Below, piece by piece: positions 37,201-42,085 of a DNA stretch of 64,000 nt (the stretch's first letter is position 1; every line of letters begins with the position of its first letter). The notes beneath the pieces were generated by a model. That model was not told the origin of the DNA, made no database searches, and saw nothing but the letters and a program-made list of their open reading frames with translations. The DNA lies in contig CAVSJI010000001.1 in assembly GCA_963728365.1 (NCBI GenBank), positions 310,001 through 374,000 on the forward strand, written 5' to 3'. The DNA is from VRUE01 sp963728365. GTDB lineage: Bacteria > Actinomycetota > Thermoleophilia > Solirubrobacterales > 70-9. Both the position numbers and the translations under genes were made by a program.

Positions 37201-39953
37201 TCCGCGTGCGCTCCACCGACGAAGCGGGCAACTCGGCCACCGCCACGCGGGACTTCGAAGTCGACACCGCCTCGCCGGGCGCCCCGGTGCTCAGCGGGAG
37301 CGAACCGGCATCGCCGGCCAACCAGAACGAACCGAAGCTGCTCGGCAGCGCGCCGGCCTCCACCACGGTGCGCATCTACGCCTCGGCCGACTGCAGCGGC
37401 TCCCCGGCGGCCACCGTCTCCGCCGCCGAGCTGCAAGCGGGCACGGCGGTCTCGGTCCCCGACGACACGACCACCCACTTCACCGCGACCGCCACCACCG
37501 CGGCCGAAAACACCTCCGGCTGCTCTGACCCCCTCTCCTACACCGAGGACTCCACCGCACCCTCCACGACGATCGACTCCGGCCCGCCGTCACTGGCCGC
37601 CTCGGCGACCGCCAGCTTCGCCTTCACCGGCGAAGACCCCGGCGGCTCGGGCGTGGCGGGCTTCCAGTGCCGCCTGGACTCCAGCGAAGCGGCCGACTGG
37701 AAAGCCTGCGACTCGGGCAGCGCCGAATACGAAGAACTGAGCCAGGGCTCCCACCGCTTCGAAGTGCGGGCGATCGACGAAGCCGGCAACGCCGACCAGA
37801 GCCCGGCGATCGCCGAATGGACGGTAGACACCCAGGCGCCGGCTACGACGATCGACGCCCACCCGCCGCTGCTCGCCGCCTCGGCGACCGCCAGCTTCGA
37901 ATTCTCCGCCACCGACGGCTCGGGCTCGGGCGTGGCGGGCTTCCAGTGCCGCCGCGACGCCGAAGACTGGACCCTCTGCACCTCGCCGCGCACCTACAGC
38001 GCCCTGGCCGAGGGCTCCCACGCCTTCGAAGTGCGCGCCACCGACGAAGCCGGCAACGTCGGCGCCCCCGCCTCCTTCGAATGGCAGATCGACACCAAGG
38101 CCCCGGCCACGACGATCGACTCCGGCCCGCCGTCACTGGCCGCCTCGGCGACCGCCAGCTTCGCCTTCACCGGCGAAGATCTCGGCGGCTCGGGCGTGGC
38201 GGGCTTCCAGTGCCGCCTGGACTCCAGCGAAGCGGCCGACTGGAAAGCCTGCGACTCGGGCAGCGCCGAATACGAAGAACTGAGCCAGGGCTCCCACCGC
38301 TTCGAAGTGCGGGCGATCGACGAAGCCGGCAACGCCGACGCCTCGCCTGCGGCCCACACCTGGAGCGTGGACACCGTCGCGCCCAGCGCGCAGATCACCG
38401 CCCACCCCGAAGCGCTGGTCAAGCTCGCCACCGCCCACTTCGAGTTCACCGGCGAAGACCCCGGCGGCTCGGGCGTCAAAGGCTTCCAGTGCCGCCTGGA
38501 CTCCGCCGGCTGGTCGGGCTGCGCCTCCCCGCAAGACCTCTCGAGCCTCCCGGACGGCTCGCACAAATTCGAAGTGCGGGCGATCGACGAAGCCGGCAAC
38601 GTCGGCGCCCCCGACTCAGACGAATGGACCGTCGACACCACGCCGCCCGCGGTCGGCATCGACTCCGGCCCCTCCGGGGTGACCAACGACCCCACGCCGA
38701 CCTTCACCTTCCACGCCGGCGAGCAAGGCGCCGCCGTGCAGTGCTCGATCGACTCCGGCACGCCCGACTTCGGCCCCTGCTCAGACGCCACCGAAGACAC
38801 CCCCGAATCCCCGCTGGCAGACGGCAGCTGGACCTTCCGCGTGCGCTCCACCGACGAAGCGGGCAACTCGGCCACCGCCACGCGGGACTTCGAAGTCGAC
38901 ACCGCCTCGCCGGGCGCCCCGGTGCTCAGCGGGAGCGAACCGGCATCGCCGGCCAACCAGAACGAACCGAAGCTGCTCGGCAGCGCGCCGGCCTCCACCA
39001 CGGTGCGCATCTACGCCTCGGCCGACTGCAGCGGCTCCCCGGCGGCCACCGTCTCCGCCGCCGAGCTGCAAGCGGGCACGGCGGTCTCGGTCCCCGACGA
39101 CACGACCACCCACTTCACCGCGACCGCCACCACCGCGGCCGAAAACACCTCCGGCTGCTCTGACCCCCTCTCCTACACCGAGGACTCCACCGCACCCTCC
39201 ACGACGATCGACTCCGGCCCGCCGTCACTGGCCGCCTCGGCGACCGCCAGCTTCGCCTTCACCGGCGAAGACCCCGGCGGCTCGGGCGTGGCGGGCTTCC
39301 AGTGCCGCCTGGACTCCAGCGACGAAGGGGCCTGGTCACCCTGCAATTCACCCCAGAGCTACATCGGACTGGTGGACGGTGCCCACAGCTTTGAGGTGCG
39401 CGCCGTGGACAGGGCCGGCAACGCCGACGCCTCACCCGCGACCTACATCTGGAGCGTGGACACCTCCACGCCGGAAACCAGCACTCCCGAACCCAACGCC
39501 TCCGGGGGTGAAGCGTCCGAAACCACGAACCCCGACAGTCTCGCCCTGCGAACGCCGGTACGCCTATTGAGGATTGCGTACGACGTGCGGCACGGCACCG
39601 CTCTCCTCCTTTTCGAAGTTCCCGGCCCCGGCACGCTCTCCGCGAGCGCCCCTACGACCTCTCTACGCACGAACTTGCGCAACGCGGCGGCGCGGAGGAA
39701 GGCAATCTTCTGGAGAAGGTCGCATCGAATCGAACCGAAGAGCGTCCATGCCCGCCGAGCCGGCCAGGTCAAGTTGCGGATCAGGCTGTCCCGAGCTGGA
39801 CGGTGGCTCCTGCGTGAACATCGCCGGCTCAAGGTTCAGGTGCGGATCAGCTTCAGGGCCAAGGGCCAGGCGACCGTCAGCAGGATGCTCGGCATCGTGC
39901 TGAAGCGCGGCGCCCTGCACCACGTGCGTAGCCCACGCCATCACTCGCAATAA
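22203..39953 (+). CDS. Giant secreted multidomain protein with about 44 Ig-like modules
   Basis: 5,916 residues from the TTG at 22203 (a GTG four codons later also works; a stop lies just upstream). Signal peptide about 1-32. Then: an N,N-dimethylformamidase-beta-like domain (about 33-525; VGHDEYWSG, FFSGNEIFW), an Ig-like domain (about 540-640), a DUF4082-type beta-sandwich (about 642-805), a Big_5-type domain (about 810-920), an amidotransferase-like fold (about 930-1095), a deacetylase-like domain (about 1176-1430; TGDDHGNG, IALHTVTNC), an FN3-like domain (about 1513-1600), and from about 1700 to 5755 tandem Ig-like modules of 80-95 residues. Most modules contain a paired-Cys motif such as FQCRLDSSEAADWKAC, and AIDEAGNADxSPA. 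The Lys/Arg-rich C-terminal domain (about 5783-5916) has no LPXTG or membrane anchor. Likely a cell-surface or matrix stalk with an enzymatic or glycan-binding head; function unknown. Glu is mostly GAA, unlike neighbouring genes. Confidence 0.9.
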   Translation: MLRQVAKLCACTFTLFLVVLGGQGLLAETAAAGPCDPPSNEIVCENSKQGNPPSEWDVEGSGDPAIQGFATQISVNRGETIHFKIDTTYDQYHIEIYRMGYYGGDGARRVDTIPSSATVAQNQPFCGEEATTGLIDCGNWSVSASWSVPATAVSGIYFAKLVPEEEPSSDGSHIVFVVRNDEGESELLFQTSDTTWEAYNSYGGKSLYTGGPGTNPGRAYKVSYNRPLTTRGTTAEDSPFNAEYPMVRWLERNGYDVSYTTGVDADRRGSEMLEHKVYMSVGHDEYWSGQQRANVEAARDAGVNVAFFSGNEIFWKTRWEEGIGGSSSNPRTLVCYKETHANEPIDPEDPSTWTGTWMDPRFTPPADGGRPQNELSGTLFAVNAGTAAIEVPAADAQLRLWRNTGVASLEPGESVTLGEDTLGYEWDEEPDNGFRPAGLVDLSSTTVNVSQRLLDYGSTYGPGTVTHHLTLYRAPSGALVFGAGTVQWSWGLDGHHDRGETTADSNMQQATANLFADMGVQPGTMQEGLVAATQTTDSTPPTSSIATPVEGAEVETGKQITVSGSASDHEGEGVGGGQVGGVEVSVDGGATWHPASGRESWTYSWTPDEEGQVTVMSRAVDDSGNLEEPGDQVTVDAVAQSCPCSIWDESFSASEDSDPNAGELGVKFRSDASGYITGIRFYKTSGNVGTHVGHLWTASGTQLAEATFTGESASGWQQATFDSPVAVTADTTYIASYFAPSGHYASIGAYFSLVGVDTPPLHALASGVDGPNGVYKYGSNGGLFSGGEPDSFDSENYLVDVVFQESVAPDTTSPTVNGHSPVDGATEVGTGVTVGASFSEAMDASTISDSTVELLDPAEEPVPAAVTYSSGQRKVTLDPVSALRLGKTYTVRIKGGEGGVADLAGNPLAVDDTWTFTTEEAPPPPPDEGTGGPILVISHSENPFSRYYSEILRAEGLNEFITTDVSNVTPAVLEAHDVAILAEGELSASQATMLSEWVQQGGNLIAMRPDSRLSGLLGLSETEGSLGNAYLKVDNATSPGAGIVGQTIQFHGTADRYTAESAQTVATLYSNASTAISSPAVTLRSVGPNGGHAAAFTYDLAKSVIYTRQGNPAWAGEERDGNLPIRSDDLFYGNKAGDEQPDWVNLSKVEIPQADEQQRLLTNLIEDMNLERKPLPRFWFLPRGDKAAIVMTGDDHGNGGTAGRFHQYEEGSEPGCVVAEWQCIRSTSYIYPNTPLTDAEASAFSSAGFEIALHTVTNCADWSSRAALESLYAEQLEAFAENFPSLPAPASNRTHCIVWSDWASQPKVELKNGVRLDTTYYYWPGSWVQDRPGMFTGSGMPMRFSDSDGSMIDVYQAATQMTDESEQTYPFTVKALLENALGPKGYYGVFTANMHTDYPESEDSDAIVAEAQAQGVPIVSARQMLTWLDGRNQSSFGSVEWSGGTLSFTISRASGANGLRAMLPVSSAIGPLQTIYREGTPVATTTETIKGVEYAFFDAAPGSYGANYLDEAAPVISSVQAAVGNDGTATITWSTNEPADSRVEYGTDPEALTSSKSDSAFVTSHSVQLTELEPDMTYNFRVSSADAESNSTTEPNPLLTPQTFATPPPAPVLSATVPPSPANQNAPLVVGSAAAGTIVRIYAGADCSSSPVVTAIAAELETGVAVAVPDNSSTEFRATASSGAGASECSAPIVYVEDSIAPDTQLTAQPGALLATSTAHFEFTGEDPGGSGVKGFQCRLDSSEEAAWSSCASPQDLTGLAEGAHKFEVRAIDEAGNADQSPAVAEWTVDTQAPDTMIATGPEALSSSAKATFTFSGDDGSGSGVAGFQCRLDSTEAADWKACDSGSAEYEELSQGSHRFEVRAIDEAGNADQSPAVSEWSVDTIAPTVQVDSRSQTLLKAGETSEVTWHADENGSFQLRVGGGDCESGTTVDSGPYTTQPASRTSTVGAADLAEGANTLRLCLTDAATNTGQVTTSLTKDTQAPDTMIATGPEALSSSAKATFTFSGDDGSGSGVAGFQCRLDSTEAADWKACDSGSAEYEELSQGSHRFEVRAIDEAGNADQSPAVSEWSVDTIAPTVQVDSRSQTLLKAGETSEVTWHADENGSFQLRVGGGDCESGTTVDSGPYTTQPASRTSTVGAADLAEGANTLRLCLTDAATNTGQVTTSLTKDTQAPDTTIATGPEALSNSAKATFTFSGDDGSGSGVAGFQCRLDSEDSGDWKACDSGSAEYEELSQGSHKFEARAIDEAGNADQSPAVSEWSVDTIAPDTLITKHPEAFSSSTTAEFQFTGEDLGGSGVAGFECRQDSTEPNAWQPCTSPIKYFSLAEGSHKFEVRVIDKAGNPDSVPANFAWTIDSKAPDTQLTAQPGALLATSTAHFEFTGEDPGGSGVKGFQCRLDSSEEAAWSSCASPQDLTGLAEGAHKFEVRAIDEAGNADQSPAVAEWTVDTQAPDTTIATGPEALSSSAKATFTFSGDDGSGSGVAGFQCRLDSSEAADWKACDSGSAEYEELSQGSHRFEARAIDEAGNADQSPAVSEWSVDTIAPTVQVDSRSQTLLKAGETSEVTWHADENGSFQLRVGGGDCESGTTVDSGPYTTQPASRTSTVGAADLAEGANTLRLCLTDAATNTGQVTTSLTVDTQAPDTTIATGPEALSSSAKATFTFSGDDGSGSGVAGFQCRLDSTEAADWKACDSGSAEYEELSQGSHKFEARAIDEAGNADQSPAVSEWSVDTIAPTVQVDSRSQTLLKAGETSEVTWHADENGSFQLRVGGGDCESGTTVDSGPYTTQPASRTSTVGAADLAEGANTLRLCLTDAATNTGQVTTSLTKDTQAPDTTIATGPEALSNSAKATFTFSGDDGSGSGVAGFQCRLDSEDSGDWKACDSGSAEYEELSQGAHRFEVRAIDEAGNADQSPAVSEWSVDTIAPTVQVDSGPTGLTNDSTPTFTFSSEPGAAFECSIDTGTADFKPCSDSASDTSESPLADGSWIFRVRAADEAGNQATATQGFEVDATPPDTHLTLHPASLVKVSSAHFEFTGEDPGGSGVAGFECRQDSTEAADWKACDSGSAEYEELSQGSHRFEVRAIDEAGNADSVSDSFTWIVDTVAPTTTIDSGPPALASTSTAHFEFTGEDPGGSGVKGFQCRLDSSEEAAWSSCASPQDLTGLAEGAHKFEVRAIDEAGNADQSPAVAEWTKDTQAPDTTIATGPEALSSSAKATFTFSGDDGSGSGVAGFQCRLDSSEAADWKACDSGSAEYEELSQGPHKFEARAIDEAGNADQSPAISEWSVDTIAPTVQVDSGPPAFSSSAGASFAFSGSDPGGSGVASFECRRDSESWGACTSPRSYAALAEGPHTFEVRAIDSAGNVEATPVVYPWQIDTIAPDTTIATGPEALSSSAKATFTFSGDDGSGSGVAGFQCRLDSSEAADWKACDSGSAEYEELSQGPHKFEARAIDEAGNADQSPAVSEWSVDTIAPTVQVDSRSQTLLKAGETSEVTWHADENGSFQLRVGGGDCESGTTVDSGPYTTQPASRTSTVGAADLAEGANTLRLCLTDAATNTGQVTTSLTKDTQAPDTTIATGPEALSNSAKATFTFSGDDGSGSGVAGFQCRLDSEDSGDWKACDSGSAEYEELSQGSHKFEARAIDEAGNADQSPAVSEWSVDTIAPDTLITKHPEAFSSSTTAEFQFTGEDLGGSGVAGFQCRLDSSEAADWKACDSGSAEYEELSQGSHRFEVRAIDEAGNADASPAAHTWSVDTVAPSAQITAHPEALVKLATAHFEFTGEDPGGSGVKGFQCRLDSAGWSGCASPQDLSSLPDGSHKFEVRAIDEAGNVGAPDSDEWTVDTTPPAVGIDSGPSGVTNDPTPTFTFHAGEQGAAVQCSIDSGTPDFGPCSDATEDTPESPLADGSWTFRVRSTDEAGNSATATRDFEVDTASPGAPVLSGSEPASPANQNEPKLLGSAPASTTVRIYASADCSGSPAATVSAAELQAGTAVSVPDDTTTHFTATATTAAENTSGCSDPLSYTEDSTAPSTTIDSGPPSLAASATASFAFTGEDPGGSGVAGFQCRLDSSEAADWKACDSGSAEYEELSQGSHRFEVRAIDEAGNADQSPAIAEWTVDTQAPATTIDAHPPLLAASATASFEFSATDGSGSGVAGFQCRRDAEDWTLCTSPRTYSALAEGSHAFEVRATDEAGNVGAPASFEWQIDTKAPATTIDSGPPSLAASATASFAFTGEDPGGSGVAGFQCRLDSSEAADWKACDSGSAEYEELSQGSHRFEVRAIDEAGNADASPAAHTWSVDTVAPSAQITAHPEALVKLATAHFEFTGEDPGGSGVKGFQCRLDSAGWSGCASPQDLSSLPDGSHKFEVRAIDEAGNVGAPDSDEWTVDTTPPAVGIDSGPSGVTNDPTPTFTFHAGEQGAAVQCSIDSGTPDFGPCSDATEDTPESPLADGSWTFRVRSTDEAGNSATATRDFEVDTASPGAPVLSGSEPASPANQNEPKLLGSAPASTTVRIYASADCSGSPAATVSAAELQAGTAVSVPDDTTTHFTATATTAAENTSGCSDPLSYTEDSTAPSTTIDSGPPSLAASATASFAFTGEDPGGSGVAGFQCRLDSSEAADWKACDSGSAEYEELSQGSHRFEVRAIDEAGNADQSPAIAEWTVDTQAPATTIDAHPPLLAASATASFEFSATDGSGSGVAGFQCRRDAEDWTLCTSPRTYSALAEGSHAFEVRATDEAGNVGAPASFEWQIDTKAPATTIDSGPPSLAASATASFAFTGEDLGGSGVAGFQCRLDSSEAADWKACDSGSAEYEELSQGSHRFEVRAIDEAGNADASPAAHTWSVDTVAPSAQITAHPEALVKLATAHFEFTGEDPGGSGVKGFQCRLDSAGWSGCASPQDLSSLPDGSHKFEVRAIDEAGNVGAPDSDEWTVDTTPPAVGIDSGPSGVTNDPTPTFTFHAGEQGAAVQCSIDSGTPDFGPCSDATEDTPESPLADGSWTFRVRSTDEAGNSATATRDFEVDTASPGAPVLSGSEPASPANQNEPKLLGSAPASTTVRIYASADCSGSPAATVSAAELQAGTAVSVPDDTTTHFTATATTAAENTSGCSDPLSYTEDSTAPSTTIDSGPPSLAASATASFAFTGEDPGGSGVAGFQCRLDSSEAADWKACDSGSAEYEELSQGSHRFEVRAIDEAGNADQSPAIAEWTVDTQAPATTIDAHPPLLAASATASFEFSATDGSGSGVAGFQCRRDAEDWTLCTSPRTYSALAEGSHAFEVRATDEAGNVGAPASFEWQIDTKAPATTIDSGPPSLAASATASFAFTGEDLGGSGVAGFQCRLDSSEAADWKACDSGSAEYEELSQGSHRFEVRAIDEAGNADASPAAHTWSVDTVAPSAQITAHPEALVKLATAHFEFTGEDPGGSGVKGFQCRLDSAGWSGCASPQDLSSLPDGSHKFEVRAIDEAGNVGAPDSDEWTVDTTPPAVGIDSGPSGVTNDPTPTFTFHAGEQGAAVQCSIDSGTPDFGPCSDATEDTPESPLADGSWTFRVRSTDEAGNSATATRDFEVDTASPGAPVLSGSEPASPANQNEPKLLGSAPASTTVRIYASADCSGSPAATVSAAELQAGTAVSVPDDTTTHFTATATTAAENTSGCSDPLSYTEDSTAPSTTIDSGPPSLAASATASFAFTGEDPGGSGVAGFQCRLDSSDEGAWSPCNSPQSYIGLVDGAHSFEVRAVDRAGNADASPATYIWSVDTSTPETSTPEPNASGGEASETTNPDSLALRTPVRLLRIAYDVRHGTALLLFEVPGPGTLSASAPTTSLRTNLRNAAARRKAIFWRRSHRIEPKSVHARRAGQVKLRIRLSRAGRWLLREHRRLKVQVRISFRAKGQATVSRMLGIVLKRGALHHVRSPRHHSQ
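27576..28721 (+). repeat. Two tandem 573-bp units (two Ig modules each) in the giant gene
   Basis: 27576-28148 and 28149-28721 are nearly identical and encode the pair 'APDT[M/T]IATGPEAL' module plus 'APTVQVDSRSQTLL' module. Further copies of the same pair recur, less regularly placed, from about 29560 to 33000. Confidence 0.85.
33471..39322 (+). repeat. 1,635-bp higher-order repeat, 3.6 nearly identical copies
   Basis: Unit starts are 33471, 35106, 36741 and 38376, exactly 1,635 bp (545 codons) apart; the fourth copy stops matching at 39322. Each unit encodes six Ig-like modules in the same order. Only scattered single-base differences are visible, for example GAAGACCCC in unit 1's closing module (near 34905) versus GAAGATCTC at the same place in units 2 and 3 (near 36540 and 38175). 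Near-identity also extends back to about 33261. Confidence 0.93.
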
Positions 39954-40157
39954 GCCTCAATACGCAATAGAGATTCATACTATTTTCCTCCCTCGGTGCC
40001 AACCATCGCTGGTACCGTGACTCCCGGAGATGGCCCTTCCTTCCATGGAGGCGCGGAACACCCCGGCCAGGGGGAGCGGCCCGAGCAACTGGTGCGTACC
40101 TGGCCCGACCCCCTGAATTCGGTCCGCCCTGTTTGAGAGTCCTTCCCGCCCGCGACA

Positions 40158-40460
40158 ATGGGCAAAGGAGGACGCAAGCAGGTGAAGAGGCAAAGACACA
40201 GCCCCGAGCAGGTCATCCGCAAGCTGCGGATCGCAGAGCAGATGCTCTCGGAAGGCAAGACGGCAGGGGAAGCGGCGAAGGCCCTGGAGGTCTCCGAGCA
40301 GACCCTGCACCGCTGGAGAAACCAATACGGCGGCATGAAGGCCTCCGACGCCAAGCGGCTGAAGGAGCTGGAGAAAGAGAACGGCCAGCTGAAGCGCCTG
40401 GTCGCCGACAAGGAGCTCGAAAACCTCGCCCTGAAGGAGATCGCCAAGGGAAACTTCTGA
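40158..40460 (+). CDS. IS3-family transposase OrfA
   Basis: 100 residues from the ATG at 40158. RHSPEQVIRKLRIAEQML and GEAAKALEVSEQTLHRWRNQYGG form the helix-turn-helix of IS3/IS911 OrfA (HTH_8/Transposase_8 type), followed by a leucine-zipper-like coiled coil (LKELEKENGQLKRLVADKEL). In intact elements OrfA binds the IS ends and is fused to OrfB by -1 frameshifting to give the active transposase. Here OrfA is complete but its partner is truncated, so it can no longer act alone, though it could bind related copies elsewhere. Confidence 0.9.
   Translation: MGKGGRKQVKRQRHSPEQVIRKLRIAEQMLSEGKTAGEAAKALEVSEQTLHRWRNQYGGMKASDAKRLKELEKENGQLKRLVADKELENLALKEIAKGNF
40448..40454 (+). promoter_or_regulatory. 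Putative -1 programmed frameshift site (GGGAAAC)
   Basis: The heptamer G GGA AAC lies in the correct X XXY YYZ register, two codons before the orfA stop. A one-base slip joins orfA to the orfB frame (CTT CTG AGC...), giving the continuous OrfAB expected for IS3 elements. Confidence 0.6.
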
Positions 40461-40790
40461 GCCCGTCCCGGAGGCGCAAGGCGGTCCGCATGCTGGTGAA
40501 TCGCCTTGGGATCTCCGAGCGTCGGGCGTGCCGGTTCGCCGGCCAGAACCGATCCACGCAGCGCTACTGCCCGCAGACTGCTCCCGATGACCAAGCTCTG
40601 CGCAAGCGCCTTCGAAAGCTCTCCACCGACCACCCCCGCTGGGGCTATCGCCGCGCCCACGGGCACCTGCTCACCGAGGGCTGGTCGGTGAACCGCAAGC
40701 GGGTGCAGCGACTCTGGCGCGAGGAGGGCCTGCGCGTGCCCGCCAAGGCCAAGAAGCGCCGGCGCCTGGGCGTCTCCACCGCGGCGGCCG
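40454..40790 (+). pseudogene. IS3-family transposase OrfB, N-terminal remnant
   Basis: Read in the -1 frame after orfA: LLSPSRRRKAVRMLVNRLGISERRACRFAG..., the HTH_21 region of IS3 OrfB, including HPRWGYRRAHGHLLTEGW and RVQRLWREEGLRVPAKAKKR. Homology-like sequence stops around 40785-40790, before the first catalytic Asp of the DDE domain, and an unrelated tail follows. An internal ATG at 40490 could start a free OrfB. The gene is a deletion remnant, so the element cannot move itself. The next 134 bp to 40924 contain no recognisable feature. Confidence 0.8.
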
Positions 40791-40924
40791 ACAGGTTGAG
40801 AGCCGGAAATCGCATCACTCCCGGCGTCGCCACCGGGGATCCAATTCCCATTGACGACGCGACATCCATAGGAATAGGACTCAATGGGGTCGACTGTGCC
40901 CGGACGCTCGATAGCTGGACGAAG

Positions 40925-42085
40925 CTAACCGGTGGCGCCGAAGCTGGTTGCGGCTGCCGCGATGCGCTCGATCTCCCGCTCGCCGATCCTCGGGAAGACC
41001 GGTAGCGAGCAGATCTCGGCGGCCAGCCGCTCGGCAACCGGCAGGCTGCCGAGCGGCTGGCCCAGCCCTGCGTAGGCGGGCTGTAGGTGGATCGGCGTCG
41101 GGTAGTGGATCGCGCTGGCGACGCCGTGGGTGTCGAGGTGCTCGCGCAGTGCGTCGCGAGCCGCGGAACGCACGACGAAGAGGTGGAAGACGTGGTCACC
41201 GTCAGCCGAGGGCGCGGGAGGGGGCGACACCGGGCTATCCGTCAGCGCCTCACGAAGCGCCGTGCCGGCTCGCCGTCTCCCATCAATGGCCTCGTCGAGG
41301 TGCTTCAGCTTGACCCGGAGGATTGCGGCCTGGAGCGCGTCGAGACGGTCGGTCCGGGCCGGCATCTCGTGGCGGTGCCGCGTGCCCTCCCCGTGGGAGC
41401 GGAGCAGGCGCACCCGGGACGCGAGGTCGGCATCGCCGGTGACGACGGCGCCGCCGTCCCCCCAAGCCCCAAGGTTCTTGGTCGGGTAGAAGCTGAAGCA
41501 CCCGGCGTCGCCGAGCGACCCGGCCGGCCGGCCCCGGTAGCGGGCGCCGTGCGCTTGGCAGGCGTCCTCGACGACGAAGATTCCGCGCGAACGGCAGAGT
41601 TCGAGCAGCGGGTTCATCTCCACCGTGCGTCCGTACAGGTGAACCGGAATCATGCAACGGGTACGGGGTGTGATCGCCCGTTCAGCGATCTCCGCCGTGA
41701 GTAGCGCAGTTTCTCCGTCCACGTCGACGAGGACGGGCGTCGCGCCGGCGGCGCTGACCGCCTCGGCGGTTGCGATGAAGCTGTTGGCCGGAACGACGAC
41801 CTCGTCGCCCGGTCCGACCCCGAGCCCGCGCAGGGCGAGCTCCAGGGCGGCGGTCCCGGAGGAGACGCCGACCGCGTGCTCGACCTCGCACCATTCGGCG
41901 AACTCGCGCTCGAAGCCTTCGACCTCCTCGCCGAGCGTGAAGGCGGCTCTCTCTGCCACCCCCTCGATGGTTTCCATCAACTCGGCGAGCAGCTGCGGGT
42001 CGCCGTTGTCGAGGCGGGTGAAGGGCACCCGCGCGAGCGTCGTCACGCCGGCCGCTGGCCTCCCGGGTGCGCCGTTGACGTTCAC
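40925..42085 (-). CDS. DegT/DnrJ/EryC1/StrS aminotransferase, QdtB/FdtB-like
   Basis: 386 residues. PLP lysine is Lys203 in FSFYPTKNLGAWGDGGA, a context close to the QdtB/FdtB group that forms 3-amino-3,6-dideoxy sugars on dTDP; EDACQAHGA supplies the Asp that contacts the pyridine nitrogen. The first 20 residues are an extension ahead of the conserved VPFTRLDNGDP. Its ATG overlaps the stop of the LuxR-type regulator by 4 bp, so the two are co-transcribed. With the hexapeptide acetyltransferase divergently transcribed about 770 bp away, a 3-acetamido sugar pathway is plausible, but the required ketoisomerase is not in this window. Confidence 0.87.
   Translation of the reverse strand: MNVNGAPGRPAAGVTTLARVPFTRLDNGDPQLLAELMETIEGVAERAAFTLGEEVEGFEREFAEWCEVEHAVGVSSGTAALELALRGLGVGPGDEVVVPANSFIATAEAVSAAGATPVLVDVDGETALLTAEIAERAITPRTRCMIPVHLYGRTVEMNPLLELCRSRGIFVVEDACQAHGARYRGRPAGSLGDAGCFSFYPTKNLGAWGDGGAVVTGDADLASRVRLLRSHGEGTRHRHEMPARTDRLDALQAAILRVKLKHLDEAIDGRRRAGTALREALTDSPVSPPPAPSADGDHVFHLFVVRSAARDALREHLDTHGVASAIHYPTPIHLQPAYAGLGQPLGSLPVAERLAAEICSLPVFPRIGEREIERIAAAATSFGATG

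Larger units (their letters stand above)
40094..40790 (+). mobile_element. Truncated IS3-family insertion sequence
   Basis: An IS3-type orfA, a -1 frameshift site and the beginning of orfB are present, but the DDE integrase core and the right end are missing. The left boundary is probably near 40090-40110, in the non-coding stretch after the giant gene; I cannot identify terminal inverted repeats because only one end survives. The remaining part of the 39954-40157 gap holds no gene. Confidence 0.65.

Noticed and set aside
27301..39322. Regularly spaced repeats that could suggest a CRISPR array
   Set aside because: The units are 573-1,635 bp, in frame with one long protein and free of short palindromic spacers; there are no cas genes.
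40790..41005. Extension of the OrfB frame into the DegT gene
   Set aside because: The sequence after about 40790 has no resemblance to the IS3 integrase domain and its tail lies antisense to the DegT coding region.
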